A stretch of DNA of 64,000 bases from Cupriavidus necator N-1. Its GTDB lineage: Bacteria > Pseudomonadota > Gammaproteobacteria > Burkholderiales > Burkholderiaceae. A program made the translations under genes and the position numbers. The number at the start of each line of letters is the position of its first letter. Position 1 is the first letter of the stretch. The DNA lies in contig NC_015723.1 of NCBI RefSeq assembly GCF_000219215.1, positions 1,240,001-1,304,000 on the forward strand, read 5' to 3'. A model generated the notes under the pieces. The model saw only the letters and a list, made by a program, of their open reading frames with translations. It searched no databases and was not told where the DNA came from. Positions 34,255 through 44,010 of this stretch are shown here, one piece after another.

Positions 34255-35850
34255 ATGTCACAGATCGCCACGCCACGCCTGTCCGTTACCCATACCTTGC
34301 CCGCCGCCGGGCCGGTGGCCCGCCGCGCGGCACGGGCGGGTGTGCGGATCGCAGCCTGGCTTGGTGGCAGTACGCTGGCGCTGTGTGCCATGGCCGCCCA
34401 TGCGTTCGATTTCGACACCGTGGCTGCGCGCGCGCGCCAGCTGGCGGCCTCGCCCTACAAGGCGCCGCCGCAGAACCTGCCGCGCGAGCTGCGCGAGCTG
34501 TCATACGAGCGCTACCGCGAGATCGAATACAAGCCCGAGCGCTTTGCCTGGCGCGGCACGCGCTCGCCGTTCGAGCTGTCGTTCTTCCACGAGGGCATGG
34601 TGTTTGACCAGCCCGTGCGTATCCATGAAGTGGTGGGCGACAGCGTGCGTGAATTCCGCTTCGACCCGTCCGCGTTCAATTACGGCCCGCACAAGGTCGA
34701 TGCCGGCAAGCTCAAGGGCCTGGGCTATGCAGGCTTCCGCATCCTGTACCCGCTGAATCAGGGCAAGCGCAAGGATGAGCTGGCGTCGTTCCTGGGCGCG
34801 AGCTATTTCCGCGCGCTGGGCAAGGACCAGTGGTACGGGTTGTCGGCACGCGGCCTGGCGGTCGACACCGCGCTCAATTCGGGCGAGGAGTTCCCGCGCT
34901 TTGTCGAATACTGGATCGAGCGTCCCGGCCCCAATGCCAAGGAGATCACGATCTACGCGCTGATGGATTCGCGCCGCATGAGCGGCGCGTACCGTTTCAC
35001 CATCAAGCCCGGCGCCGAGACCGCGATGGAGGTCAAGTCTCGCCTCTACCTGCGCGAGAACGTGACCAAGCTGGGCCTGGCGCCGCTGACCAGCATGTTC
35101 CTGTTCGGTGAGAACCAGCCGTCGGCCGCGCAGGATTTCCGCCCCGAGGTGCATGACTCTGACGGCCTGTCGATCCACCTGGGCACCGGCGAATGGGTCT
35201 GGCGCCCGCTGGTCAATCCCAAGCGCTTGCTGGTCACCTCGTTTGCGGCGACCAATCCGCAGGGCTTCGGGCTGATGCAGCGCGACCGCACCTTCAACAG
35301 CTACCAGGAGATCGGCTCATGGTATGAGCGCCGGCCCAGTGGCTGGGTGCAGCCGCGCGGCAACTGGGGCTCGGGCCGGGTAGAGCTGGTGCTGATCCCG
35401 ACGCCGGACGAGACCAATGACAACATCGTCGCGTACTGGGTGCCGGACAGCCCGCCCAAGCCGAAGCAACCCTTCGACTATGAGTACCGGCTGCTGTGGC
35501 AGAAGGACGGCGAACAACAGCCGCCGCTGTCGTGGGTGACCCAGACCCGCCTGGGGCAGGGCCAGACCCGCAACAAGGAAGACACGAGCTTTTCGCTGGT
35601 GGTGGACTTCGAAGGCCCGGCCTTCGGCAAGCTGCCGGCGAACGTGCGCATCGACCCGGTGGTTTCGGCCGATGCCAACGGTGAGCTGCTGAAAACGTCG
35701 GTGCAGCGCAATGAGGCGACCGGCGGCTGGCGCATGACCATGGTGATGCGCCGCAAGGACGAAACCAAGCCGGTTGAGTTGCGCGGCTATCTTCGCAACG
35801 GCAATACAACCCTATCCGAGACATGGAGCTACATCTTACCCCCAGGCTAA
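34255..35850 (+). CDS. mdoG: Glucan biosynthesis protein G (periplasmic)
   Basis: Periplasmic protein needed for osmoregulated periplasmic glucan backbone formation or branching. From ATG 34255 it has about 531 residues with a signal peptide (AAWLGGSTLALCAMAAHAF). The mature MdoG domain is clear: FDTVAARARQLAASPYKAP, LSYERYREIEYKPERFAWRG, SFFHEGMVFDQPVRIHEV, LGASYFRALGKDQWYGLSARGLAVDTA, and the closing NGNTTLSETWSYILPPG. ATG 34216 would give a longer form; neither has a good ribosome site. The last 28 bp overlap mdoH, showing translational coupling. Confidence 0.94.
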   Translation: MSQIATPRLSVTHTLPAAGPVARRAARAGVRIAAWLGGSTLALCAMAAHAFDFDTVAARARQLAASPYKAPPQNLPRELRELSYERYREIEYKPERFAWRGTRSPFELSFFHEGMVFDQPVRIHEVVGDSVREFRFDPSAFNYGPHKVDAGKLKGLGYAGFRILYPLNQGKRKDELASFLGASYFRALGKDQWYGLSARGLAVDTALNSGEEFPRFVEYWIERPGPNAKEITIYALMDSRRMSGAYRFTIKPGAETAMEVKSRLYLRENVTKLGLAPLTSMFLFGENQPSAAQDFRPEVHDSDGLSIHLGTGEWVWRPLVNPKRLLVTSFAATNPQGFGLMQRDRTFNSYQEIGSWYERRPSGWVQPRGNWGSGRVELVLIPTPDETNDNIVAYWVPDSPPKPKQPFDYEYRLLWQKDGEQQPPLSWVTQTRLGQGQTRNKEDTSFSLVVDFEGPAFGKLPANVRIDPVVSADANGELLKTSVQRNEATGGWRMTMVMRRKDETKPVELRGYLRNGNTTLSETWSYILPPG

Positions 35851-38435
35851 AGCAGCGACCGGCCAAGGCGGCGGCATGCGAGCGCTATGTCGACCGCCTG
35901 CCGGTATCGCCTGAAGTGCGCAGCGAACTGCTGGCGGACGGCGCGCCCGCGACGCCGGTCGCACCGGTCACGCCCGTGGCATCCGTTGCCCCCGTGATCG
36001 CCGTTACCGCCGACGGCCGCGATGCGCAGGACGCGATCACGCGCCTGCAGTCGCGCCTGGCGGCCAAGGACACGCCGCCCGCGCAAGGCGGCAGTGCCTA
36101 CGCCTCCGTCGGCCGGCGTTTCACGATGGCATACGGCAATCCCCAGGTGGATGGCGCACCGCTGCTGCAGCGGCGCGAAGACGGCACCGTGAAGGTCGAC
36201 ACCGGCCCCGAGCCCGAGCGCAGCTCGATGGTGCCGCGCCAGTGGCCGCCGCATATCGTCACCGGCTGGCTGCGCAATACCTGGCGCCACATGCTGGGCC
36301 GCCCACCCGTGCCCGAGACCTGGGACACGCTGCACGACGGTCCCGATGCCGAAGGCAAATGGCATCCGGCTGGCTCGCACCGCCGCTGGTTCCTGCTGGG
36401 CCTGGTCGTGATCCAGACCGTGCTGGCTACGTACTTCATGAGCAATGTGCTGCCGTACCATGGCGCCGATCCGCTCGAGATCGCCATCCTGGTGCTGTTC
36501 GCCGTCCTGTTCTCATGGGTGTCGGCCGGCTTCTGGACAGCGATGATGGGCTTCCTGGTGCTGGCCAAGGGCGGCGACCGCCACCTGATCTCGCGCTCGG
36601 CCGCGCCCGACGGGCCGATCGCGCCCGAGGCGCGCACCGCGATCATCATGCCGATCTGCAATGAGGACGTGACGCGCGTGTTCGCCGGGCTGCGCGCCAC
36701 CTATGAATCGCTGGCGCGCACCAGTCACCTGTCCAACTTCGATTTCATCGTGCTGTCGGACAGCGGCAATCCGGACCTGCGCACCGCCGAGCATGACGCG
36801 TGGATGGAGCTGTGCCGCGCCGTCGGCGGCTTCGGCCGCATCTTCTACCGCTGGCGCCGCCACCGCGTGAAGCGCAAGACCGGCAACGTGGCCGACTTCT
36901 GCCGCCGCTGGGGCAGCAAGTACCGCTACATGGTGGTGCTCGATGCCGACAGCGTGATGAGCGGCGACTGCCTGGCCACGCTGGTACGGCTGATGGAAGC
37001 CAACCCCGGCGCGGGCATCATCCAGTCCGCCCCCCTGGCAGTGGGCCGCGAGACCCTGTACGCGCGCGTGCAGCAGTTCGCCACGCGCGTGTACGGGCCG
37101 CTGTTCACGGCCGGCCTGCATTACTGGCAGCTGGGTGAATCGCACTACTGGGGCCATAACGCCATCATCCGCGTGCACCCGTTCATCGAGCACTGCGCGC
37201 TGGCGCCGCTGCCCGGCCGCGGCCCGCTGTCGGGTGAGATCCTGTCGCACGACTTTGTCGAAGCCGCGCTGATGCGCCGTGCCGGCTGGGGCGTGTGGAT
37301 CGCCTACGACCTGGAAGGCTCGTACGAAGAACTGCCGCCCAACCTGCTGGACGAGGTCAAGCGCGACCGCCGCTGGTGCCAGGGCAACCTGATGAATTTC
37401 CGGCTGTGGCTCAAGCAGGGCTTCCACGTGGTGCACCGCGCGGTGTTCCTGACCGGCATCATGGCCTACCTGTCGGCGCCGCTGTGGCTGCTGTTCCTGC
37501 TGCTGTCCACGGCGATGCTGGCCAAGCATGCGCTGGTGCCGCCGGAGTATTTCACGCAGCAATACCAGCTATTCCCGACCTGGCCCGAATGGCATCCGGA
37601 GAAGGCGCTGGCCTTGTTCTCTGCCACGGCCACGCTGCTGTTCCTGCCCAAGCTGGCCAGCGTGGTGCTGCTGATGAAGCAGGCGCGGCGTTATGGCGGG
37701 GCGGTGCAGCTGATTGCCAGCATGCTGATCGAGGTGCTGCTGTCCGCGCTGCTGGCGCCCACGCGCATGCTGTTCCATACCAAGTTCGTGATCGCCGCAT
37801 ACAGCGGCTGGGGCATCTCGTGGAAGTCGCCCCCGCGCGAAGACACCGAGACCACCTGGGGCGAAGCGTTCCGCCGCCACGGCTGGCACACCGCGCTGGG
37901 CCTGGCTTGGGGTGGTCTGGTGTACTGGCTGAACCCGTCCTACGTGCTGTGGTTGTTGCCGATCGTGGGCTCGCTGGCGCTGTCGATCCCGTTGTCGGTG
38001 ATGCTGTCGCGGGTGTCGTTCGGTCGTGCCTCGCGCAATGCGGGCCTCTTCATGATCCCTGAGGAGACGCAGGTACCGCGGGAAATCGTCGAGACGCAAC
38101 AGCATGTCGAAGCCGCGGCCGAAACGCCTGACTTTGTCGACGCCGTGGTGGACCCGGTTACCAATGCGCTGATGTGCGCGACCGCCACGCCGCGCGTGGT
38201 GCAGCCGGAATCGGCCCGCAGGCGCCATGAGGCCCTGGTCGAGCATGCGCTCACGCATGGCCCGCGCGCGCTGACCCCCGCGCAGAAGCATGTGCTGCTG
38301 GGCAATCCGTTTGCACTGGCACGCCTGCATGAACTGGTATGGGGCTCGCCGCTGGCCGATGCCGGCTGGAAGGACACGCGCATCCTGGTGCGGCGCGCGG
38401 CCAACGTGCTGCCGCTGCGTCCGCGCGCTGCCTGA
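35823..38435 (+). CDS. mdoH: Glucans biosynthesis glucosyltransferase H
   Basis: Inner-membrane processive GT2 enzyme that makes linear beta-1,2-glucan from UDP-glucose and passes it to the periplasm. 870 residues. Membrane helices lie at about 190-245. The catalytic domain runs from AIIMPICNEDVTRVFAGL near 275, with DFIVLSDSGN, DADSVMSGD near 378, and QxxRW-type KRDRRWCQGNLMNF near 515-528, followed by four or five more helices. An extended N-terminal region (about 1-140), rich in Ala, Pro and Val, is cytosolic. The start lies inside mdoG with 28 bp overlap. A strong terminator follows. Confidence 0.95.
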   Translation: MELHLTPRLKQRPAKAAACERYVDRLPVSPEVRSELLADGAPATPVAPVTPVASVAPVIAVTADGRDAQDAITRLQSRLAAKDTPPAQGGSAYASVGRRFTMAYGNPQVDGAPLLQRREDGTVKVDTGPEPERSSMVPRQWPPHIVTGWLRNTWRHMLGRPPVPETWDTLHDGPDAEGKWHPAGSHRRWFLLGLVVIQTVLATYFMSNVLPYHGADPLEIAILVLFAVLFSWVSAGFWTAMMGFLVLAKGGDRHLISRSAAPDGPIAPEARTAIIMPICNEDVTRVFAGLRATYESLARTSHLSNFDFIVLSDSGNPDLRTAEHDAWMELCRAVGGFGRIFYRWRRHRVKRKTGNVADFCRRWGSKYRYMVVLDADSVMSGDCLATLVRLMEANPGAGIIQSAPLAVGRETLYARVQQFATRVYGPLFTAGLHYWQLGESHYWGHNAIIRVHPFIEHCALAPLPGRGPLSGEILSHDFVEAALMRRAGWGVWIAYDLEGSYEELPPNLLDEVKRDRRWCQGNLMNFRLWLKQGFHVVHRAVFLTGIMAYLSAPLWLLFLLLSTAMLAKHALVPPEYFTQQYQLFPTWPEWHPEKALALFSATATLLFLPKLASVVLLMKQARRYGGAVQLIASMLIEVLLSALLAPTRMLFHTKFVIAAYSGWGISWKSPPREDTETTWGEAFRRHGWHTALGLAWGGLVYWLNPSYVLWLLPIVGSLALSIPLSVMLSRVSFGRASRNAGLFMIPEETQVPREIVETQQHVEAAAETPDFVDAVVDPVTNALMCATATPRVVQPESARRRHEALVEHALTHGPRALTPAQKHVLLGNPFALARLHELVWGSPLADAGWKDTRILVRRAANVLPLRPRAA

Positions 38436-38457
38436 GCGGGACTGACGCAAAACGAGA

Positions 38458-38488
38458 ACGGCCCGCATCTGCGGGCCGTCTTTCTTTT
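38458..38488 (+). terminator. Intrinsic terminator after mdoH
   Basis: Arms ACGGCCCGCA / TGCGGGCCGT followed by CTTTCTTTT, 22 bp after the mdoH stop. Confidence 0.92.
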
Positions 38489-38542
38489 GTGCGGGCGGCG
38501 TGCCGTCACGCGTCAATTGCAATCGATTCTTGTTTGTGTTGG

Positions 38543-39130
38543 CTAGCGCAGCGCCGCCGTGCAGATGGGCGCGTTGATGTAGACATCGCCGATGCGGCGC
38601 TCGCCACGGTCCTTGCGCGTCATGTAGCTGAACATCAGGCTGATGCCAAGCTTGGTCAGGATCTCGACGTCGCGGTTGGCGCAGATATTGCGCTGCAGCG
38701 GCGCGGCGTAGTTGACCTCGAAGCTGGCCAGGTCCAGCATCGGCCCGCGGTAGTTGGTGAGCTCCAGCTGGAACAGCACATGCTTGCCGGGGATCGACTG
38801 GCAGCGGCGCAGCCGCGTTTCGCCGTCGATTTCGATCGGCAGGGCGTCGTTGAGCTGGCGGCAGGCGCGTGCCAGTACGTTGTCGGGCCGTGTGGTGTTG
38901 CGCAGCAATTCGGGCACGCCGGCGGCGCCGGTGTTCTGGCCAGTGGCAGCGCCCTTGAGCATGCGTGACAGCGGGTCGGCCTCATCGATCGCGGGGGCCG
39001 GCGCCGAGGCGGCGACATTGCGCGCCTGCACCGGCGCGGCGTTGCCGGGCTGGGGCAGCGGCAACAGCAGCGCAGCCGCGAGTGCGGCCGGGCCTAGCGA
39101 AGCGGGAAGCGGCGTGTGTCGTATTCTCAT
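38543..39130 (-). CDS. Exported protein of unknown function
   Basis: 195 residues from ATG 39130, with a signal-like hydrophobic start (SLGPAALAAALLLPLPQPGNA). The mature part has conserved-looking cysteines at about 103, 124, 164 and 190, with blocks LARACRQLNDALPIEIDGETRLRRC, VLFQLELTNYRG, LQRNICANRDVEILTKLGISLMFSYM and IGDVYINAPICTAAL. The last two look like a small secreted domain found in several proteobacteria, with no function known to me. No good ribosome site is visible, so the start is uncertain. It ends 55 bp from the mdoH terminator, convergent with mdoH. Confidence 0.68.
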   Translation of the reverse strand: MRIRHTPLPASLGPAALAAALLLPLPQPGNAAPVQARNVAASAPAPAIDEADPLSRMLKGAATGQNTGAAGVPELLRNTTRPDNVLARACRQLNDALPIEIDGETRLRRCQSIPGKHVLFQLELTNYRGPMLDLASFEVNYAAPLQRNICANRDVEILTKLGISLMFSYMTRKDRGERRIGDVYINAPICTAALR

Positions 39131-39516
39131 GCAGGCTAACGTTGCCGGGACCGATACTGTCGTCCGTCTCTGCGTGGCCGACGGTGTGGCTTGCGCCGAC
39201 AGGCTGGCATTGTACCCTCCACCTTGCCGCAGGTGAAAGCCGCGCCACCCGGCAAGGGCATCTGCAGCGCCGATTCGCGCTGCCGTGATCGCAAATGACC
39301 TGACCTCACTATTCACCAATAGCGCCAACTTCGCCAGCACCATCGGACCCGACTTAGGCAGGGCAGTTTTTCTGAACGACTGTTTCAAAACCCTGCACGC
39401 CAGGACCGTACCGCCTTCGTTATGCTGTGCAACAATTGCGCCTTTTCACGGGTTGCAGGCTCGGGCCGCAAGCAGGCTGGCCGTGCGTGACAACGCCGTT
39501 CCCCCGGATACTTTCC
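39131..39516. other. Divergent intergenic region (386 bp)
   Basis: No gene recognised; the frames through it lack ribosome sites. It should carry promoters for the minus-strand exported protein and the plus-strand Bcr/CflA transporter. I see no strong palindrome. Confidence 0.4.
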
Positions 39517-40722
39517 ATGCCCCGTTCCACCAGCGCGGCTTCTCCCGCGCGCTTTCCTGCCTGGCTGCTGATCTGCGGTTCGCTGATGGCGATCGCGCCG
39601 TTGTCGATCGACATGTACCTGCCGAGTTTTCCGTCGCTGGCTGGCGATCTCGGCGTGGACATCGGCCAGGTGCAGTTGACCCTCGGCACATTCCTGGTGG
39701 GGTTGGCGCTGGGGCAGGCCTTCTATGGGCCGTTCAGCGACCGCTTCGGGCGCAAGCCGCCGCTCTATGTCGGCCTGTGCCTCTACGTGGCCGCCGCGGT
39801 GGGCTGCGCGCTGGCACGCAGCGTGGAGTCGCTGATGCTGTGGCGCTTCCTGCAGGCGCTGGGCGGCTGCGCCGGCATGGTGATGGCACGCGCGGTAATC
39901 CGCGACCGGCTTGAGGCGCATGAGTCGGCGCGCGCTTTCTCGTCGCTGATGCTGGTGATGGGGGTTGCGCCGATCCTGGCACCGATCGTCGGTGGCGGCA
40001 TTCTCTCGGTATCGGGCTGGCGCACGATCTTCTGGGTGCTGGCGGCGGCCGGGATGCTGATCCTGCTGCTGGTCCACCTGCGCATGGAAGAATCGCTGGA
40101 CCGGCGCCATGCGGCGCCGCTGCGGCTCGGCACCGTGGCGAAAAGCTATGCCGAGCTGCTGCGGGATCGCGAATTCCTCGGCTACTCGCTGTCTGCCGGT
40201 TTCGGCTCGGCAGGCATGTTCGCGTATATCTCCGGGTCGCCGTTCGTGCTGATCCAGCTGCACGGCATCGCGCCGTCGCACTACGGTTTTGTGTTCGGCG
40301 CCAATGCGCTGGGCCTGATCACGATGTCGCAGCTCAACGCCAGGCTGGTGCGCGGCCGCTCGCTCGATCAGGTGCTCGGGGGCGCGCTGCTGGCGGCCTG
40401 CGCGGCGGGCCTGGCGCTCGCTTTTGCCGCGCTTGCAGGCGTGGCGGTGCTGCCGGTGCTGCTGGCGGGATTTTTCGTCTTTATCGGCGCGCTCGGTTGC
40501 GTATCGCCGAATGCGTCGGCACTGTCGCTCGCCCATCAGGGCCATCGCGCCGGCACTGCCTCGGCGCTGATGGGCACGCTGCAGTTTTCACTCGGCACGC
40601 TGGGCGGCGCGGCCGTCAGCCTGTGGCGCGACGGCACCGCGCTGCCGCTGGGCGTGGTGATGGCGGCCTGCGGTGCAGGCGCGGTGCTGATGCGCTACTA
40701 CGGGCGCTCAGGCCCCCGTTGA
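39517..40722 (+). CDS. Bcr/CflA-family multidrug efflux MFS transporter
   Basis: About 401 residues from ATG 39517, which fits the N-terminal layout MPRSTSAASPARFPAWLLI. Twelve transmembrane segments are predicted. Bcr/CflA marks are LSIDMYLPSFPSLAGDLGV near 30-48 (the D and YLP pattern), GQAFYGPFSDRFGRKPPLYVGL near 70-92, and RFLQALGGCAGMVMARAVIRD near 110-130. The family exports drugs such as bicyclomycin, chloramphenicol or sulphonamides as H+ antiporters. The convergent MscS gene starts 19 bp beyond its stop on the other strand. Substrate unknown. Confidence 0.92.
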   Translation: MPRSTSAASPARFPAWLLICGSLMAIAPLSIDMYLPSFPSLAGDLGVDIGQVQLTLGTFLVGLALGQAFYGPFSDRFGRKPPLYVGLCLYVAAAVGCALARSVESLMLWRFLQALGGCAGMVMARAVIRDRLEAHESARAFSSLMLVMGVAPILAPIVGGGILSVSGWRTIFWVLAAAGMLILLLVHLRMEESLDRRHAAPLRLGTVAKSYAELLRDREFLGYSLSAGFGSAGMFAYISGSPFVLIQLHGIAPSHYGFVFGANALGLITMSQLNARLVRGRSLDQVLGGALLAACAAGLALAFAALAGVAVLPVLLAGFFVFIGALGCVSPNASALSLAHQGHRAGTASALMGTLQFSLGTLGGAAVSLWRDGTALPLGVVMAACGAGAVLMRYYGRSGPR

Positions 40723-40741
40723 CACCGGCTGCGAGCCGTCG

Positions 40742-41596
40742 TCAGGCGGCCTGTTGCGCGGTGGCTTGCTGGGCGGCAGCCTGTTGCACCACCACCATCT
40801 GCGCCGGCATCGGTGCGGCATAGCCGGCCTGGCCGAAGCTCTCGCGGATGATGCGGTTGGTATCGAAATAGACTTGCCAGTAGTGGTCATTGTGGCAGTG
40901 CGGACGCACCGCCAGCACCGGGCCGACCAGCGTGAACTCCAGGATCTCGACGTCGATCGGGGGCTCGGCCAGCACGTTGGGGATCTCCGCGATGCGGGTC
41001 TTCAGCAGCGCTGCCGCATGGGCAGTGTCGGTGCTGCCGGCAAGCTGCGCTTTCAGTTCGACGCGCCGGTACGGGTTGGCCGTGAAGTTCTGGATGGTAT
41101 CGCTGAAGATCTTGTTGTTACCGACCACGGTTTGCACATTGTCTGGCGTGTCGAGCGAGGTGGCGAACAGGCCGATCTCGCGCACCGTGCCGGTGACGCC
41201 GCCGATTGTCACGAAGTCTCCTACCTTGAACGGGCGCAGCACCACCAGGAACGCACCGGCAGCGAAGTTCGCCATCAACCCCGACCAAGCCATGCCGATG
41301 GCCACGCCAGCGGCGGCGATCAGTGCGGCAAAGGTCGTGGTCTGGATGCCGAAGTAGCCGAGGATGCCAATCACCAGCACCACGTTCAGCGTCACGGTGA
41401 CGATCGAGCCGACATAGCGCAGCAGCGTGGGATCGACCTGCTGCTTGCCGAGCGCGTTCTGCACCATGCGCACGACAAAGTGGATCAGCCAGCGGCCGAT
41501 GACCCAGAAGGCAAGGGCCGCCAGGATCTTGACCCCGAATTCCGTCGCGTAGGTGACAACCAGGGCCTTGAGGTTATCGAAGGTAGTGGCATCCAT
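40742..41596 (-). CDS. mscS: Small-conductance mechanosensitive channel MscS
   Basis: 284 residues, the E. coli MscS size. Hydrophobic helices lie at about 15-40 and 60-85. The pore helix TM3 AALIAAAGVAIGMAWSGLMANFAAGAFLVVLRPFKVGDFV is near 89-128, rich in Ala and Gly. The beta domain VTIGGVTGTVREIGLFATSLDTPDNVQTVVGNNKIFSD follows, and a C-terminal cage domain ends in an unusual Gln/Ala-rich tail (QQAAAQQATAQQAA). The ribosome site AAGGA is 8 bases before the ATG. Opens under membrane tension. The Amt gene upstream on the same strand is separated by 213 bp with a hairpin, so it probably has its own promoter. Confidence 0.94.
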   Translation of the reverse strand: MDATTFDNLKALVVTYATEFGVKILAALAFWVIGRWLIHFVVRMVQNALGKQQVDPTLLRYVGSIVTVTLNVVLVIGILGYFGIQTTTFAALIAAAGVAIGMAWSGLMANFAAGAFLVVLRPFKVGDFVTIGGVTGTVREIGLFATSLDTPDNVQTVVGNNKIFSDTIQNFTANPYRRVELKAQLAGSTDTAHAAALLKTRIAEIPNVLAEPPIDVEILEFTLVGPVLAVRPHCHNDHYWQVYFDTNRIIRESFGQAGYAAPMPAQMVVVQQAAAQQATAQQAA

Positions 41597-41755
41597 CGGC
41601 GTAGTCCTTTAATGTTGGTGTCCGGCCGGCCGCCGGCACAACATCCCCCGATTCAGCCGGCAGCGATGTGCTAGCCCTGCGCGCTGTTGCGGCGCAATAC
41701 ATGGGCACGGCAATTATTGAGACGCCGTACCGGAAGTGCAAGCAAATTATTGTTA

Positions 41756-41782
41756 AGACAAGCTGCCTTGCGCAGCTTGTCT
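41756..41782. terminator. Hairpin between amt and mscS
   Basis: Perfect 11-base arms AGACAAGCTGC / GCAGCTTGTCT, loop CTTGC. It lies 28 bp past the amt stop in the minus direction. T residues after it (TTAACAATAA on the minus strand) are few, so it is a modest terminator. Confidence 0.6.
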
Positions 41783-41809
41783 ATTTGAATCAGGACGGCC
41801 CGAACGCCA

Positions 41810-43012
41810 TTACCAGTTGGTTTCCCGTTCCGGCGTTGCCGAAATCCGGTGCAAGGTCAGGTCCGCCCCATTGAATTCGCCTTCGGCATCCAGCCGGATG
41901 CCCACCAGCTTCTTCAGCGCACCGTATACCAGGGTGCCGCCGGCCAGCGCCACCACGATGCCGAGCACGGTGCCGATTACCTGCGCGCCCAGCGACACGC
42001 CGCCCAGCCCGCCCAGTGCCCTGGCCCCGAAGATGCCCGCGGCAATGCCGCCCCAGGCGCCGCACAGCCCGTGCAGCGGCCACACGCCGAGCACGTCATC
42101 GATATGCCATTTGTTCTGCGCCAGCGTGAACATATAGACAAAGAGCGCGCCGGCCACCGCGCCGGTGATCAGCGCACCGAGCGGGTGCATCAGGTCCGAG
42201 CCCGCGCACACCGCCACCAGCCCGGCCAGCGGGCCGTTGTAGGCAAAGCCCGGGTCGTTGCGTCCGGCCGCCCAGGCCGCCAGCGTGCCGCCGGCCATTG
42301 CCATCAGCGAGTTGATCGCCACCAGGCCGCTGACCTTGTCGACTGTCTGCGCGCTCATGACGTTGAAGCCGAACCAGCCCACCGCCAGCACCCAGGCGCC
42401 CAGCGCCAGGAACGGGATGTTTGAGGGCGGATGGGCGCTGATGCGGCCGTCCTTCTGGTAGCGCCCGCGCCGCGCGCCCAGCAGCAGCACCGCCGGCAGC
42501 GCGATCCAGCCGCCCAGCGCATGCACCACCACCGAGCCGGCAAAGTCATGGAACGGTGCGCCGGCCACGCGCGTGATCCAGTCCTGCACACCAAAGCGCT
42601 GGTTCCAGGCGATGCCTTCGAAGAACGGATAGACAAAACCCACCAGCACGAAGGTGGCGAGCAGCTGCGGATTGAAGCGTGAACGCTCGGCAATACCGCC
42701 CGAGATAATCGCCGGAATAGCCGCGGCAAATGTCGCCAGGAAAAAGAACTTGACCAGTTCGTAACCGTTTTTCTGCGCCAGCGTTTCGGCCCCGGACATG
42801 AACTGCACGCCGTAGGCAATGGTGTAGCCGATAAAGAAATAGGCGATCGTCGAAACCGCAAAATCCACCAGAATCTTTACCAGTGCGTTGACCTGGTTCT
42901 TCTTGCGCACCGTGCCCAGTTCCAGGAAGGCAAAGCCGGCGTGCATGGCCAGCACCATGATGGCGCCTAGCAGGATAAACAGGGCGTCGGTGCCGGTCTT
43001 CCAGTTGTCCAT
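41810..43012 (-). CDS. amt: Ammonium transporter (Amt/Rh family)
   Basis: 400 residues from ATG 43012 with GAGGT 4 bases upstream. Eleven transmembrane helices are predicted. Amt marks are [21 protein letters not shown] near 19-40, [15 protein letters not shown] near 100-113, [24 protein letters not shown] near 150-175 with the first pore His, and [19 protein letters not shown] near 322-340 with the second pore His. It imports NH4+/NH3 under nitrogen limitation. A textbook sigma-54 promoter lies about 24-50 bp upstream, consistent with NtrC control. No glnK is adjacent, which differs from the common glnK-amtB pair. Confidence 0.94.
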   Translation of the reverse strand: MDNWKTGTDALFILLGAIMVLAMHAGFAFLELGTVRKKNQVNALVKILVDFAVSTIAYFFIGYTIAYGVQFMSGAETLAQKNGYELVKFFFLATFAAAIPAIISGGIAERSRFNPQLLATFVLVGFVYPFFEGIAWNQRFGVQDWITRVAGAPFHDFAGSVVVHALGGWIALPAVLLLGARRGRYQKDGRISAHPPSNIPFLALGAWVLAVGWFGFNVMSAQTVDKVSGLVAINSLMAMAGGTLAAWAAGRNDPGFAYNGPLAGLVAVCAGSDLMHPLGALITGAVAGALFVYMFTLAQNKWHIDDVLGVWPLHGLCGAWGGIAAGIFGARALGGLGGVSLGAQVIGTVLGIVVALAGGTLVYGALKKLVGIRLDAEGEFNGADLTLHRISATPERETNW

Positions 43013-43519
43013 AGTGACCTCATGCTCAAAATGGGAGCGTGGGTATGCAAAAAGCATTCCAGCAATGGCCGCATCCTGGTGCCACGTGCACCTTGTCGGG
43101 TAAAACCGCACCGGAATGCCGCGCGCAGACCGGGGCGGCGCTGTTGGCAGCGTTGCCATTGGCATCGCCGTGGTGGTGCGGATGCGCCGAAATGGCGCGC
43201 GGCGGCGGCGCAGGCTGAACCGTTATGGTGCGACGCCCCATTTGTGGGAATTTGTCCTATGCTCTGGTTTGCCCCGGGCGCGAGCCGGCCTGGCGTTGCC
43301 GCGCGGCAGGACGGCCTGGCAAAGTCGGCTTCTGGCAAGCGGGAAAAGCGATGGAAATTGCCCGCTAACCGGCCTCAATCAAGGATTTGCGGGTTTTTTT
43401 GTCGCATTGGTGCCACTGGGGATTGCTCTACGCGCAACGGGCAGATTAGACTGCGCCGATCGATGGCTTTGCCGCGAGGCACGCACATCGGTGACGACGA
43501 CCAACAAGGGAAATCAGCC
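43013..43519. other. Divergent intergenic region (507 bp) between amt and HU
   Basis: No gene recognised; the frames across it have no ribosome sites. It contains the sigma-54 promoter of amt and two inverted repeats upstream of it, and must also hold the HU promoter. Confidence 0.5.
43046..43061 (-). promoter_or_regulatory. Sigma-54 (RpoN) promoter of amt
   Basis: On the minus strand TGGAATGCTTTTTGCA matches the -24/-12 pattern (GG-N10-GC, TGG...TTGCA). The -12 GC lies about 35 bp from the amt ATG, giving a transcript start near 43036 and a short leader. Upstream inverted repeats at 43078-43092 (GGTGC/GCACC) and 43183-43199 (TGCGCC/GGCGCG) are candidate NtrC-type sites. Confidence 0.8.
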
Positions 43520-43801
43520 ATGAATAAAGGTGAACTGGTATCGGCCATCGCCGCGGAAGCAGAACTGAGCAATGCCGCCGCCGAGCGCGCGCTCAACGCA
43601 GCGCTGGACAGTATCAAGAAGGCAGTGGCAAAGGGCGATTCGGTGACGCTGGTGGGCTTTGGCAGCTTCAGCGCCGGCAAACGCGCCGCCCGCACCGGCC
43701 GCAATCCGCGCACCGGTGAAACCATCAAGATCCCGGCCGCCAAGACGGTCAAGTTCTCTGCCGGGCAGGGTTTCAAGGACGCGGTGAACAAGAAGAAGTA
43801 A
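43520..43801 (+). CDS. HU-family DNA-binding protein
   Basis: 93 residues with all HU features: [40 protein letters not shown] (helical dimerisation part), [41 protein letters not shown] (beta arm including the conserved RNPRTG tip), and KDAVNKKK end. It bends and compacts DNA and is a global nucleoid protein. A terminator with six T follows at 43823. A second HU-type gene with a basic tail is in this window at 54.1 kb. Confidence 0.96.
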   Translation: MNKGELVSAIAAEAELSNAAAERALNAALDSIKKAVAKGDSVTLVGFGSFSAGKRAARTGRNPRTGETIKIPAAKTVKFSAGQGFKDAVNKKK

Positions 43802-43822
43802 GCAGTTTGCGTCCACAGCGTG

Positions 43823-43849
43823 AAAAGCGGCCTTGCAGGCCGCTTTTTT
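43823..43849 (+). terminator. Intrinsic terminator after HU
   Basis: Arms AAAAGCGGCC / GGCCGCTTTT, loop TTGCA, followed by further T, 22 bp after the HU stop. Confidence 0.95.
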
Positions 43850-44010
43850 GTTGCCCGGCACGGCCACCCTTGCCGGCACCGGGCTGCCGCCGGCAACGGC
43901 GGGCACGATCCGGGTTAAACTGCCGGCGCCAGCGTTCCGGCGTGCATTCAGGCAATGCCGCCCTCGCAGGTTCGCCCCCGAAATCCCGCCCCGCAATCCG
44001 TACCCGCATC

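Noticed and set aside
43078..43092. Certain NtrC site upstream of amt
   Set aside because: Arms are in the order GGTGC/GCACC, the reverse of the usual TGCACC/GGTGCA; kept only as a candidate.
43116..43523. Open frame in the amt-HU intergenic region
   Set aside because: No ribosome site, Arg-rich product, overlaps the amt promoter and HU start; best read as regulatory DNA.
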